From assembly GCA_028751875.1 (NCBI GenBank), contig CM054145.1:11377020-11441019 (forward strand): a DNA stretch of 64,000 nt. The letters are read 5' to 3'. The stretch is from Rapana venosa. Lineage: Eukaryota > Mollusca > Gastropoda > Neogastropoda > Muricidae. The position numbers and the translations under genes are program-made. Of the stretch, positions 32,701 through 45,100 are shown in pieces. The notes below the pieces were generated by a model, which saw nothing but the letters and a program-made list of their open reading frames with translations, was not told where the DNA came from and made no database searches. Numbering within the stretch: position 1 is the stretch's first letter; each line of letters opens with the position of its first letter.

Positions 32701-35700
32701 TTTTCTTCCTATTCCTTTTTCTTCTTTTCTTTCTTTTTCTTGTTCTCTTTCTTCCGTTTCTTTCCCTTTCCGTCCCTTTCCTTCCTTTCACTTCTCTTTT
32801 GTTTCCTGTCGTTCACTTTATTTTATTTTCCTTTCTTTAGCTTTCCTTCCCTGCATTTCCCTTCCCTTTCTTCCTGTTCCTTTCCCTTTTCTTTCCTTTT
32901 GTTCTCTTCCTTTTCCTTTGCATTCGGTTTTCTTTCCTTTCCCTTCTTCCTTTCCCTTTCCTTCCCTTCCCTTTTTTCCCTTTTCCTTTACTTTCTTTCC
33001 AGGTCTTGTCCTTTTTTTCTTTTTCCTTTCCTTTCCTTTAAATCTCTTTCCTTCCCTTTCTGTTCTATTCCATTTTTCCTTTCCTTCCCCATCGCCTTCT
33101 TTCTCTTTACTTCCTCTCCTTCCCTTCCTTTTCTTTTCTTTCGCTTTCCTTTCCACTCCCCTTCTTTCCCTTTCCTTCCCTTTCCTGTTCCTTCCCTTTT
33201 TTTCTCTTCCCCTTCATTTTTCCCTGTCCATCCCTTTCATTTTTGTTCTCTAACCTTTCTTTCCCATCCTTTCCTTTTTCTTTCCAGTTCCTTTCCTTTC
33301 TTTTGCTTTCATTTCCTTTAGTGTCTTTCACTTTCCCTCACTTTCCTTTATTTCATTTTCCTTTCCTTTCTTTCCCTTTCCTTCCCCTTACTCCCTTCCC
33401 CTCTTTCCTTTTCCTTCTCTTTTCTTTATTTCCCTCTCCGTCCCTTTCTTTTCTTTTCCTTTCTTTTCCTTTCTTTTCTTTCTCTTTCTTTCCCTTTCAT
33501 TTCTTTCCCTTTCCTCCCTTTCTCCCTTGTTTTCCTTGCATTAACCATCTTTTCCTTTCATGTCCTATCCTTCTTTCCTTTTCCTTCTCAGTCCTTTCTT
33601 ACCCTTTCGTTCCTTTCCATGTCTTTCCCTTTCTATTTCCTTTCTTTCCTTTTCTTTCCTCTTACCCTTCTTTCCTTTTCATTCACCTTCTCTCCCTTTC
33701 ATGTCCTTATTCCATTTTCTTCGCTTTGTTTTTCCACCTGTTACCCTTTTTCTTCCTCTTTCCTATCCTTTCTTTCTCTTTCCTTCCCAAACCCCTCGTT
33801 CCTTTCCTTCCCTTCCACTTCTTCCTCTATTTTTTCTTTTGTTCACTTTCTTTCGTTCACTTTATTTCACTGTCCTTCCTTTTCCTTTTTTTGCCTTTCC
33901 TTCCGTTTCCTTTCTTTCCCTTTCCTTTCCTTGCCATTCTTTTCCTTTCCTTCCATTTCCTGTCTTTCCCACTACTTTTTTTCATCTCATTTCTTTCCCT
34001 TTCTTTTCCCTGCCCTCTCTTTCCCTTTCCTCCCTATTCCTTTCCTTTCTTTCCTTTTCTTCCTCTTACTTCCTTTCCCATTCTTTCCATTTTCTTTCTT
34101 ACCCTTTCCATCCTTTTACTTTCTTTCCTTTTCAATCCTTTTCCTGCTATTTTTTCCCTTTTCTTCCCTTTTTCCCTTTCCAATCTTTCCCTGCCCTTCC
34201 CCTTCCCCTTCTTTCCCTTTATTTACTTTGCTTTCGTTCACTTTCCATCCCTTCCCTTTCCCCCCTTTTTCCCTTTTCTTTCCTTTTCCTTTTTTCTCTT
34301 TTCTTACTTTCCGATTTCTTAATGTTCTTTTCATTTCCTTACATTTCTCTCCCATCCATTCCTTTTTCTTTCCTTCCCTTTCTTCCCCTTGCATTCCTTC
34401 CCCTTTCCTTTCCTTTGCTTTATTTCCTTTCCTTCCCTTTCTTTCCCGTTCTTTCCCTATACTTTCCTTTCTCTTCGCTTTCCTTTCTTTCCCTTTACTT
34501 TTTTTCCTTTCCCATCCTTTCTTTCACTCCTTCCTTTTGCTTTCTTTCCTTTACTTCCCTTCCCTTCTTTTCCTTCCCTTTCCCTTTCCTTTTTTATTTC
34601 CATTTTCCTCCCCTTTTCCTTTTCTTCCCCTTCTTTTTCTTTCCCCTACCTTCCCTTTCCTTTCATTTAATTTCCTTTCGTTTACTTTCTTTCCCTTCCT
34701 ACACTTTCTTTTCTTTGTCTTTCCTTCTCTTTCCTTTCTTTTCCATTCCTTTCACTTCCTGTTTTTCCCTTTCTTCCATTTCGTGTCCTTCTCTTTTTTC
34801 TCTTTCCTTCCTTGTCCCTATCCCTTTCCTTCCACTCCCATTTCATTCATTTTACTTCCTTTTCTTTCTTTCCCGTTTATCCCTTTCCATTTTTTACCTT
34901 TCCTTCCCTTTTCTTTCTTTCCCTTTCCTTCCATTTCTTTTCTTTTCTTACCCTTTCCTTTCTCTGTCTTTCCTTCCCTTTCTTTAAGTTTCCTTTCCCT
35001 TCTTTTCCTTTTCATCCTCTTCCTTTTTTTTCCCTTTCCATCCTATTTTTTCTTCACCATTTCTGTCCCTTTCCTTTTTCCTTACATTCCCTTTCTTTCC
35101 CTTGTTTCCCTTTCTCTTCCCTTCCCTTTTCTTTTCCTGTCCTTCCCCTTTCATTCCTTTTCCGTCCTATTCCTTTTTCTTTCTTGCCCTCCCCTTTCTT
35201 ACACACTCCTCTTCCAATTCCTTCCATTTCCTTTTCTTTCCTTCTTTTACCCCTTCTTTCGCTATCTTCCCCTTGATTTCCTTTCCTTTCCATTATTTCC
35301 ATTTCCTTTCCTTTCTTCTCCTTTCCTTTCCTTTCTTTCTTTTTTCTTCCACTTTCTTCCCTGTCCTTTCTTCCCCTTTATATCACTTTGCTTTCTTACC
35401 CTTTCGTTCCCTTTTGTCTTTTCCTTTTCATTCCTTGTCCTTCCACTTCCCCTTCTTTCTCTTTATTTCCCTTGCCTTTATTTCTCTTTCCTTCCATCTT
35501 CTCGTGTGCTTTCGTTCCCTGCCCTTTCCCTCCCTTTCCTTTCTTTCCCTTTCCTTTCTTTCCCTTTCCTTTCCTTTCTTTCCCCTTCCTTACCTGTCCT
35601 TTCCTTCCCTTTCTTTCTTTTTTCCCTTCCTTTTTTTCTTTTCTTTCTCTTTCCTATCCATTCCCTTCCCTTACATTTTCCCCCTTTTTTTCCATTTTCC

Positions 35701-35722
35701 TTTTTTCATGTCCTTCCCTTTT
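29791..35722 (+). repeat. Polypyrimidine satellite array 4 (about 5.9 kb)
   Basis: Same C/T-block composition and polarity. Markers recur: ACGTTCATTCC near 30062, CATATTCATTCC near 32004, a decayed copy near 34870 preceded by TTTACTTCC, and CTTACACACTCC at 35198. A 29-bp direct repeat lies at 31150-31205 (CTGCCTTTCCATTTCTTTCC seen twice). Confidence 0.95.
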
Positions 35723-35828
35723 GAAAAATCTTTTCTAGTTTGCTTTTATTCAATCTCGTCTATATTACTGCTCTATTATCTCAATCTAATCTGAAACCTC
35801 TAAACTCTTCAAAAAACGGGTCATTTAA
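35723..35828. other. Short AT-rich spacer
   Basis: About 106 bp of unique-looking sequence between array 4 and the (ATT)n tail of the next LINE. It includes AAAAACGGGTCA near 35815, which recalls the inner part of the inverted repeat at 4712-4748; the match is too short to call. Confidence 0.4.
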
Positions 35829-35831
35829 GTA

Positions 35832-35872
<41 letters not shown>

Positions 35873-35998
35873 CGGAATTTATATAGCACTATACTTTGCA
35901 AATACAAATCAGAGCGCTTGCATTCAATCCACTCCTATACATGCAACCAACAACGATTAACGATATCTTAACTCAAATCACACACACACACACACACA

Positions 35999-36075
<77 letters not shown>
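35829..36075 (-). mobile_element. 3' terminus of a CR1/L2-like LINE with (ATT)n tail and (AT)n tract
   Basis: On the minus strand the tail reads GCAAGCGCTCTGATTTG, then TGCTATATAAATTCC, then (ATT)n at 35831-35870. This matches the 3' ends at 47593-47770 and 49899-50060. It is the downstream end of the LINE whose RT lies at 37225-38370, separated from it by the LTR-like insertion at 36076-37224. A CA tract (35980-36000) and an (AT)n tract (36002-36075) lie inside the 3' UTR. Confidence 0.75.
36002..36075. repeat. (AT)n microsatellite
   Basis: About 74 bp of pure AT. The LTR-like element inserts at its right edge and the TATA duplication is drawn from it. Confidence 0.95.
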
Positions 36076-36079
<4 letters not shown>

Positions 36080-36233
36080 ACGCTCCATAAGGGATTGTGC
36101 TAAACCCCCACCCATGCCCTCTCTATCTTCCTGACAACACCAAACACAGAACACTGAAGAAAAGTTCCAGACTTTACTTTTCAAAATCCAAAAACAATCA
36201 TCAGACAAATACTTAAACTCACTCACTCACTCA

Positions 36234-36308
<75 letters not shown>

Positions 36309-37224
36309 TTCAACTTCCAGTCACACTCTAAATTCTATCTACCATAGTCCCCTCTTCTGCACAGTTCAGAAACCTGTTTGAGGAATATTCCCCTCCCACT
36401 TCCCTCACAGTCACGACTCGGGTTCCCGAGCACAGACACCATCACAGGCTGAAGTCCCCAAGGAGGGTCACGGATGGACAGGGCAGCAGGGAGAAGGGAA
36501 ACGAGTCATAGAGGTAAAAGGTGGATCCAGGGAATAAAGGGACAGAGGGTCAAGGACAAGCCGTCGGCGACTCTTCAGGGCACACAGGGCTGCACCCACT
36601 CCTGGTACGACTCCACCGCTGGAGGCGCCCACAGGAACCTGTCACTGAGAAAGAACAAGGTGCACTCCTGCACCCAGGAAAGACGTTGACAAAACGGACA
36701 ATACAGCACAACGAAGAAGAACGTAGACCGGTCCTCGGGAGCCCGAACCACTCAAAGATGAATGCACCTCGAGGAAGACGTTGACAGGACGGACACGACG
36801 TAACAACGAAGAACGAAGACCGGGTTCACAGAAGCCTGAACTATTCCAAGTGCTGCTCCCCCCTGCTCTCAAAATAGACAACACCACGCGGCGCCCAACA
36901 GCCCAGCTGGAACGGCGACCAACGAACTTCAGCCAAAGACTGAATCTCCTCCTCCTCTCTCAAGTCAAGACCTCCTATTTAAAGCCGCTGCTTCTCAGCT
37001 GATGAAACAAACCCTAACTCACAACCAGGAACTTCACGAGAAGGTAACCTGCATGCAAAATTGCAGAGAAAAGGGGATGTGCATGCCACTAAACTGGAGT
37101 TCACCATATACAACAACAAAAAATGCAAATGCGAACACAGAAAGACATCAGCATCCAGACACAGAGAGAGAAATGGCATTGAGTAATGCACGGAATTATG
37201 CGCAGAATTATGCCAACCGTGACA
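36076..37224 (+). mobile_element. Candidate solo LTR (TGTCACG...CGTGACA) with TATA target duplication
   Basis: The block begins TGTCACG (36076-36082) and ends CGTGACA (37218-37224), a perfect 7-bp terminal inverted repeat of TG...CA type. It is flanked by TATA on both sides (36072-36075 and 37225-37228). At 1149 bp, with no coding domain, a TATTTAAAG box near 36976 and a CA microsatellite (36237-36305), it fits a solo LTR left by recombination between two LTRs. A 95-bp tandem duplication is present: GGAAAGACGTTGAC near 36678 and GGAAGACGTTGAC near 36773. Because the left flank is (AT)n, the TATA duplication could be chance. A non-autonomous DNA transposon is the alternative. Confidence 0.62.
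36678..36867 (+). repeat. 95-bp tandem duplication within the candidate solo LTR
   Basis: Two diverged copies each begin AAGACGTTGAC (36680 and 36775), continue through an AACGAAGAA segment and an AGACCGG segment, and end near CAAAG or CAAG. Duplicated U3 segments are common in LTRs. Confidence 0.65.
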
Positions 37225-38370
37225 TATATGCACAATCACACACATACACATACGCACAGGTTATACATTTCAGCAGGGTGAGAGAATTTTGGCTGTTAAA
37301 GGCAGGGGCAGATATTAGATGAAACAGGAGGAAAAAAAAGGTTTGAAATAGGTATATTTTGAGGCTGGATTTAAAGCTGTTGCAAGTAGGCTTTTCACAA
37401 AGGGAGAGAGGGAGGTCATTCCAGATCGATGGACCAGAAATAAAGAGCGACGGAAAACAGTGGATTGGTTGAATCTAGGTATTCGTAAGCACAGGATATC
37501 TGCAGCAGAGCGGAGGGAATGAGGAGTGTGTACAAGTGAAGACATTCAGAGATAGGAGGGTGCTGTTTTGTGTATACATTTGTTACAGAGGGTACTGATC
37601 TTGTACTTTACTCGCTGTGGTACAGGCAACCAGTGGAGAGATTTCAGGAGAGGAGTAAGATGCTCAGATTTTGTTTTAGGACTAATCGAGCTGCAGAGTT
37701 TTGTATTCGTTGAAGGGAGTAGATAGATGATGCTGGTAGACCAGCCAAAAGAGAATTACAATAGTCCAGACGTGAAAGAATAAAAGATGTGACAAGTTTG
37801 GATGTTGCATCAGTGGACAGGTACTTTCGGATTGTACTTATACGCCGTAATTGATAGTAGCAGGACTGGCAGCTCTGGGTAATGAATTTTTGCATAGTGT
37901 GTTGTCGATAACAACACCTAGATACCTCACTGCAATTGAGAGCGGAACTGACGTATTGCCAAATTCTATTGAATCTGTTGTGATGGAAGAGAGTTTGTGT
38001 TTGGTCCCTACAATCGCCATGATTGGTTTTATCTGCACTTAGCTGTAACTTGTTTTGTATCATCCAGTTTTAAATGTCTTGAAGGCAGAGTGACATATTT
38101 TTCAAGAGAGATGGCAGATTTTCAGGATTGTCACTGTTTTGAATCTGAGAGTCATCAGCGTAGAAATGATGATCTGGTGACGGTTTAATATATATGAGTG
38201 GAACAGTGAAGAGATTGAAAAGAACAGGGCCCAGAACTGATCTCTGTGGGAATCCACATTCCAGTTTTGCAGGAATTCATTGAATCTTGTTTACTGTGAC
38301 TGTCTGGAATCGGTCAGTGAGGTATGAACTAAACCAGGTAAGGGCTGAACCTTTGTGTACTTTGTGTAAG
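37225..38370 (-). mobile_element. CR1/L2-like LINE, RT palm to C-terminus and start of 3' UTR
   Basis: Minus-strand reading gives DHHFYADDSQ (near 38140-38170, catalytic DD intact), then LSIAVRYLGVVIDNTLCKN (thumb YLGV step), then FILSRLDYCNSLLAGLPASS and LQRIQNSAARLVLK. These are the SRLDYCNSLLxGLP and LQxxQNxAARL signatures of CR1/L2-type RT. The C-terminal region contains LRSAADILCLRIPR. Frames change several times, so the copy is dead. The 3' UTR is interrupted at 37224 by the candidate solo LTR and ends at 35829. A homologous copy lies at 49899-51225. Confidence 0.87.
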
Positions 38371-38853
38371 TGATGATAAGTTGGCAAATGCGTCAAATAA
38401 TAATTTATTTAAACACCTTGAGATATTACCAATTTGCTTGCGCATCCGTTTTAGTGTTTTAGCTCTCTGTGCTTGGCCTGGTTATCTGAAAGCAATGTTC
38501 TCTTTCCAACATCACGAATCGGAGAGAGCTCTTATCCCCAAACCAAATTTAGATCTATTCAAAACGAGTTTTTCTTTTAATGGTAGCAAAGAATGGAATA
38601 CCATTCCAACGACGTTTCGTAGACTACCAGTGCACTCTACATTTAAGACATCTGTTGTTTTATACGTGTGACTAACTACACGCAGTCAACACACACAATG
38701 AACTCCAATATGTATGAACATAATTGGTGCCTATATTGACTGTGATAACAAAGACATATAGTCTGCACTTCTGTGTGTGTGCGTGTGATTATGTCGAAGA
38801 ATGGTGTGTGTGTGAGGTGGGGGGGGGGGGAGGCGTCCGTTCCTGTGTGGGTA

Positions 38854-38908
<55 letters not shown>

Positions 38909-39183
38909 GCGCGCGCGCGCATGTGTGTGTGTAAGTGTTTGTAATTTGGCGGATGCTCTGATAATGTTGCATTCAGTTTAATGAGCTTTGTTCACCAAGT
39001 TTCTCTGAATTTCGTTGATTTGTTCAAGGTAGAGTTTCCACTCTTTTTGTTGGTGGTTTTTGTTTTCTTTTGGTTTTTCTTTCTAATTAGTTCCATGTTG
39101 TTTTCTTTTGGTCTAGAATTGTAAAAAGGCATTTATTGTGCCTAATTCTTTACCTATTAAAGATTCAATCAGTTGAATAAATA
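38371..39183 (+). mobile_element. 3' end of another LINE in + orientation: C-terminal ORF fragment and 3' UTR
   Basis: A short frame (38381-38671) ends in LFKTSFSFNGSKEWNTIPTT and then FRRLPVHSTFKTSVV, resembling the extreme C-terminus of many LINE ORF2 proteins (SFxxxGxxxWNxIPxxxR...FK). It is followed by about 500 bp of non-coding sequence with a TG tract, ending in GTTGAATAAATAAA, a plausible AATAAA-containing tail. Array 5 starts immediately afterwards. It is oppositely oriented to the CR1/L2-like LINE, and the junction near 38370 marks the edge of a truncated insertion. The clade is not assigned. Confidence 0.6.
38819..38925. repeat. G12 tract, (TG)n and (GC)n compound microsatellite
   Basis: Runs of G (38819-38830), TG (about 38852-38903) and alternating GC (about 38908-38920) lie in the 3' UTR of the + strand LINE fragment. 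Cysteine/valine or threonine/histidine frames across it are repeat artefacts. Confidence 0.9.
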
Positions 39184-39186
39184 AAT

Positions 39187-42100
39187 TCCTTTCCTTCCCT
39201 TTCCTTTCTTTCCCTTTTCTTTCCCTTTCTTCCTTTCCCTTTCCTCCTTATTCCTTTCTCTTCCCCTCCTTCCTTTTTCTTTCCCTTTCCTTTCCATTCC
39301 CCTTCTTTCCCTTCCCTTTCCTTTCTTTCTTTCCTTCCCCTTCTTCTTTCCCTTTCCATTCCTTCCCTTTTCTTTTCCCTTTCCTTCCGTTTATTTCTCT
39401 TTACTTCCCCTTTCCTTTCTTTAAATTCCCTTTTGTTTCCTTTCTTTCCTTTTTTCCTCGCCTTCCTTTTCTCCCCTTTCCTTCTCTTTTCTGTCTTTTC
39501 ATTTCTTTCCCTCTCCTTTCCGTTCCCATCCTTTCCTATTCCTTACCTTCTTTCCATTTCTTTCCCTTTTGTTCACTTTACTTTTGTGCACTTTCTTTCC
39601 CTTTCATTCCCATTATCTTTTGCCTTGTCTTTCCTTTCCTTTCTTTCCTGTTTCTTTCCTTTTTCTTCCTTGCCTTTGTTTCCCTTTCCATTTCCTTCTT
39701 TCCCTTCCGTTACCCTTCTTTTCAATTATTTTCTTTCCCATTCCTCCCTTTTCCTTTTTTCTTTCCCTTTCCTTTCTTTCCCTTTCCTTTCCTTCCTTTC
39801 CCTTTCCTTCTCTTCCTTTGCTTTCCCTTTCCTTCCCCTTCTCTTTCTTTCCTTCCCCTCTTTCCTTTCATTTCCCTTTTTTTATATATCCCCTTTCTTA
39901 CTCTCTCCTTCTCTTCCATTCTTTCCTTTCCCTCCCTTTCCCCTTCCTCAATTTTCTTTCCCTTTCTTTCCCTTCTCTTTTCCCCTTTTCTTTCCCCTCT
40001 TTCCTTTTCCTTTCTATTCTTCCCCTCTTCTTTTCCCCTTTTCTTTTTTACCTTTCCTTCCTATTCTATCCCTTTCCATTCTTTTCCTTTCCTCTCTTTT
40101 CTTCCCTTTCTTTCCGACCCCTTACCCCCCCCTTTCTTTCCCTTCCCTTCCTTTTCTTTCTTGCATTTTTCTCTTTTTTTAAAACATTTTTCCTTTTCCT
40201 TCCCTTTTCTATGTTTTCCTTTCTTTCCCTGACCTCCTCCTTCTCCTTCTTTCCCTTTATTTTCTTTTTATTTCCCGTTACTTTGCTTTTGTTTACTTTC
40301 CTTCCCTTGCCATTCACCTTTTCCCTTTCCTTCCTTTCTCTTTTTTTTTCCATCCCTTCCTTTTCCTTTCCTTCTCTTTCCTTTCCTTTCTTTACCTTTC
40401 CTTCCATACCCTTTTCCCCTTTCCGTCTCTTTCCTTGCTTTTCTTCCCTTTTCTTTCTTCCCATTTCCTTTCCCATTCTTGTTTTTTCACCATCCCCTTA
40501 TCCTTTACTTTCCTTCCCTTTCCTTCCTTCCTTTCTTTTCCTTTCCTTTCCTTTCTTCCTCTTTCCTTTCCTTTCTTTCCCTTTCCACCACTTTCTTGAT
40601 TCCCTTTCCATCATTTTTTCTTTCCCTTACTTCCCCTTCCCTTTCCTTTCTTTCCCTTTTCTTTCCTTTCTTTCCCTTTTCTTTCCCGTTCCTTAACTTC
40701 ACTTTCCTTTGTTTATATTCTTTCCTTTCCTTCCCATTCCTTCTTTGACTTTTTTTTCCTGTTCCAATGCTTTTCTTTTTTTCCCCTTTTTTGTCAGCCT
40801 TTTGTTACCATTCTTCCCTTTCGTTTCCTTTCCTTTTTCCCTTGTCCTGCTCCTCCCCTCCCTTCCCTTTCCTTTCCTTCCCTTTGATTCAATTTACTTC
40901 CCTTCCTTTCTTTCACGTTCATTTCCTTTCAGGTCTTTACCTTTCCTTCCCTTATTTTCTTCCCTTTCCTTCATTGTCTTTCCTATTCTTTCGCTTTCCT
41001 GCCTCTCACTTTCTCTTACTCTCCTTCTCTTTCTTTACATTTCCTTCCCTTCCCTTTCATTCCCTGTTTCCCCTTTCTTTCCCTTTCGTTCCCCTCCTTT
41101 CTTTTTCTTTCCTTCCTATTCCTTTCTCACCTTTTTACCTTCCTTTTCCCTTTTGTTACCTTTCTTTCCCTTTCTTTTCCCTTCTTTTCCTTTCCATCCC
41201 TACCTTTTCTTTCCCTTTCCTTACCCTTCCCTTTCCTTCCTTTTCTCCCCCTTTCCTTTCAATTTCTTTCTTTCCCTCCCCTTTCTCTCTCTAACTCTCC
41301 ATCTCTTCTAGAATTCCTTCCCTTTTCTTTTTTTCTTTCAATTTCCCTCCTTTACCCCTTCGTTTGCTCTCCTTCCCCCTTTTCCCCTTTCCTCCTCCTT
41401 CCTTATTCCCCTTGTTTCTCTTTTCTTTTCCTTTCCTTCCTTTCCTTTCTTTTCTTCCCCTTTCTTCCCTTTCCTGCCTTTTCCTCCACTCCAATCTTTC
41501 CCATTGTTTTCCCTTTACTTTCTTCCTCTTCTCATCTTCTTTCCATTCCTATCTTTCTTTTCCTCTTATTTCCCTGTCCTTTCCTTTTCCCATTTTCCCT
41601 TTATTTTCCTTCCCTTTAATTCCCTTTTTTTTTCCTTCCTTTGTTCACTGTCCTTTCCTTTTCCCTATTTCTCCCTTTTCTCCATTCCTTTCCTTTTTCC
41701 TTTCATTCCCTTTCCTTCTTTCCCCTTCTTAACATTCCTTTCCTTCCTTTCTTCTCCATCCCTCTTTTTCCTTTTCCATTTCATTTCCTTCCTTCCCCTT
41801 TCCTTTCCTTTTCCCCCTTTCCTTCCCTTGCCTTTCTATCGCTTTCCTTCCCTTTCTTTCCCATATTTTCTTTCACTCTCCTACCCTTTCCTTCCCTTTC
41901 CTTTCTTTTCCATTCCTTTGGATTCTTTACTTTTCTTTTCCTGTTCCATTTTTCCCATTTCCTTTTCTTCCCTTTCCTTCCCTTTCCTTTCTTTCCCTTT
42001 CCTTTCCTTCCCTTCCTTTCCATTTCCTTTTTTCTTTCTTTTTCCTTCCCTTTCCTTTCTTTGCCTTTCCTTTCTTTCCATCACACTTCCCTTCCCCTTC

Positions 42101-45100
42101 TTTCACTTTCCTACCCTTTCCTTCACTTTCCATTTTATTACTTTTTTCCTTTGCCTTTGTTTGCCTTTCCTTCCATTTCTTTTCTTTTCCTTCTTTCCTT
42201 TACCTTTCCCTTCTTTCCCTTTCCGTCCCTTCCCTTTCATTCACTTTACGTCCCTTTCCCTTCTTTCACGTTCATTCCTCTATCCATTCTTTACCTTTTC
42301 TTTCCATTGTTTTCTTTCCTTTCCTTCCCTTTCTTTCCCTTTTCTTAAATTTTACTTTCTATCACTTTCCTTTACTTTCGTTCCCTTCCCTTCCCTTCCT
42401 TTTCATTCCCTCTTTTCCCCTTCCCTTTCTTTCCCTTTTCGTCCCCTTCCTTTATTTCCCTTTCCTTTCTATTCCTTGTCACCCTTTTTTTTTTAACCTT
42501 TTCTTTTCCTTACTTTACTTTCTTTCCTTTCTTTTCATTTCTTTCCCTTTCCTTTCCTTTCTTTTCTTTCCCTTTTACTTTCCTGTCTTTCCATTTTGGT
42601 TTCCCTCTTTCCATTTCCTTTCTCACCTGTCTTTCCCTCTCCTTCACTTTTTTGTTTGTTTTTTCTTCCCCCTTTCTTCCCTTTCTTTCTCTTTCCTTTC
42701 TTTTCCTTTCTTTCTCTTACCTTCCAAGTCCTCTTCTTTCCCTTTTTTACCCTTTCTTTCAACTTTTCCCCCTTCCCTTTTCTTTCCCATACTTTTCTTT
42801 TCTTTCCCTTTCCTTTCTATTCTTACCCTTTCCTTACCTTTCCTTCTTTGCCATTCCATCCTTTTCCTTTCTTTCTGTTTCCTTCTATTCTCTTTCTGTC
42901 CCATTCCTCCCCTTTTATTTCTTTCCCCTTCCTTTCCTTTACCTTCCCTTTCTTTCCTTTATCATTCTTTTCCTTTTCCTTTCCTTTCTTTCTGTTTCTT
43001 TTTCTTCTTTCTTCCCCTTTCTGTTCCAATCTTTCTTTCCCTTTCCTTCCCTGTCCTTCCCTTAGTTTTCTTTCCCTTTTACTTTCCTTTCTTTCTGTTT
43101 ATTTCTCTTCTTTTTCTTTCCTTCTCTCCCTTTCCCTTTTGTTTTTCTGCCTCTTCTTTCCTTCCCTTCCCTTCCCTGTCGTTCACTTTTGCTTCTTTCC
43201 CTTTCCTTCTCAATGCCTTTCTTTCTCTTTCCTCCCCTTTTCTTCTCCTTTCCCCTTTTCCCCTTGACTTTTATTCCCTCTCCTTCCCTTTCATTCCCTC
43301 TTTTCCCCTTCCATTCTTTCCCTTTCCTTCCTATTCCTTTCTCGCCCTTTTTTACCTTTCATTTTCTTTTCCCTTTTCTTTCTTCTTTTTCTTTCCCTTT
43401 CCTTTTTTTCATTCCCTTTTGTTTCCTTTCTTTATTTTCCTTTTACTTTCTTTTCCTTTCCTTTTTCCCTTTCCTTTCCTTCCCTTTCTTTTCCTTTCTT
43501 TCCCTTCATTCTTTTTCCTTTCTTTCCTATTCATTCCCTTTCCTTTCTTTTTCTTTCATTCCCTTTCCTTCTTTCCCCTTCTTTCCCTTCCCTTTCACTC
43601 TCTTACATTCCCTTTCCTGCCTTTTTCTTTTCTTCCACGTTCATTTACTTTCTTTCCCTTTCCTATTTCTGTATCTCCCTTTCCTTCCCTTTCATTTCCT
43701 TTTCCTTTTCCTTCCCTTTCCCCCTTCCTTCCCTTTCCTTTTCCCTTTCCTTCCCTTTCCTATTTCTTTATCTCCCTATCCTTCCCTTTCCTTTCCTTCC
43801 CTTTCCCCCTTCCTTCCCTTTCCTTTTCCCTTTCCTTCCCTTTCCTATTTCTTTATCTCCCTTCCCTTTTCCCTTTCCTTCCCTTTCCCCTTTCCTTTCC
43901 TTTTCCCTCTCCTTCCCTTTTCCCTTTCCTTCCCTTTCCAATTTTTTTTATCTCCCTTTCATTCCCTTTCCTTTTCCCTTTCCTTCCCTTTCCTATTTCT
44001 TTATTTCCCTTTCCTTCCCTTTCATTTCCCCTTTTCTTCCATTTCCTTTTCCCTTTTTTCCATTTCCTTTTCCCTTTCTTTCCCTTTCCTTTCCCCTTTC
44101 CTTCCCTTTCCTTTTCCCTTTCCTTACCTTGCCTTCCCTTTCCTTTTCTTCCCTTTCTTTTTCTTTACTTTTCACTTTCCTCTATATCACTTTTCTTTCG
44201 TTTCCTTTCTTTCACTTTCTTTACATTTGTTGCCCTTTTTGTCCCTTTATTTCCCATGCCTTTCCTTTCTTTCCCTTTTTCTTTTTTTCCCTGTCCTTTC
44301 TTTTCTTACACTTTCCTTACCCTTCTTTAATTTGCCATTCCTTCCCTTCCCTTTCTTTCTGTTTCCCTCTCTTCTCTTTCTTTCCCTTTCCTTTCCTTTC
44401 TTTACCCTTACTTTCCTTTCTTTATTTCCCTTTCCCCCCTTTTCTTTCCCTTACCTTTCTTTCCTTTTTACTTTTCCTGCGGTTTTTTTGTTATTGTTGT
44501 TCTTTTCCTTTCCTTCCCTCCGTTTCCCTTTCCTTCACTTTCGCTTCTTTCCCTTTCCTTCCCAGTGCCTTTTTTTCCTTTCCTCCACTTTCCTTCTTCT
44601 TTCCCCGTTTCTCCTTCACACTCATTCCCCTCCTTTTCATTCTCCCCCTTTCGTGCCCTTTCTTCCTATTCCTTTCTCACTCTTTTACAACCTTTCATTT
44701 TCTTTTTCCTTCTCTTTTTTCCCTTTCTACCTCTTCCCTTTCTTTCACTTCCCTTTTCTTTCTTTCAATGTCTTTCACTTTCTTGTCCTTTCCTCTTTTC
44801 CCTTTCCTCACCTTTCGTTCCCTTTCTTTTCTTTCCCTTTTACTTTCCTTTCTTTCCATTTGGTTTTCTTCTTTCCATTTCTATTCTCACCTCTTTACCT
44901 CTCCTTCACTTTTTTGTGCCTTTCCTTTTCTTCCCCTCCCCTTTCTTTCTCTTTACATTAATTTCCTTTCTTTCCCTTTCCTTCCCTTCCCCTTTCTCTT
45001 TTTTACCTTCTCTTTCTTTCCTTTTCCTTCCCTTTTCTTTCCTTTCCCTTATTTCCCATCCCTTCCATTTTATTTTTTGCTTTCCTTTCCTTTTTTAACT

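Noticed and set aside
36474..37002. Basic-rich + strand frames at 36474-37002
   Set aside because: Overlapping frames in the candidate solo LTR with an internal 95-bp duplication and no recognisable domain.
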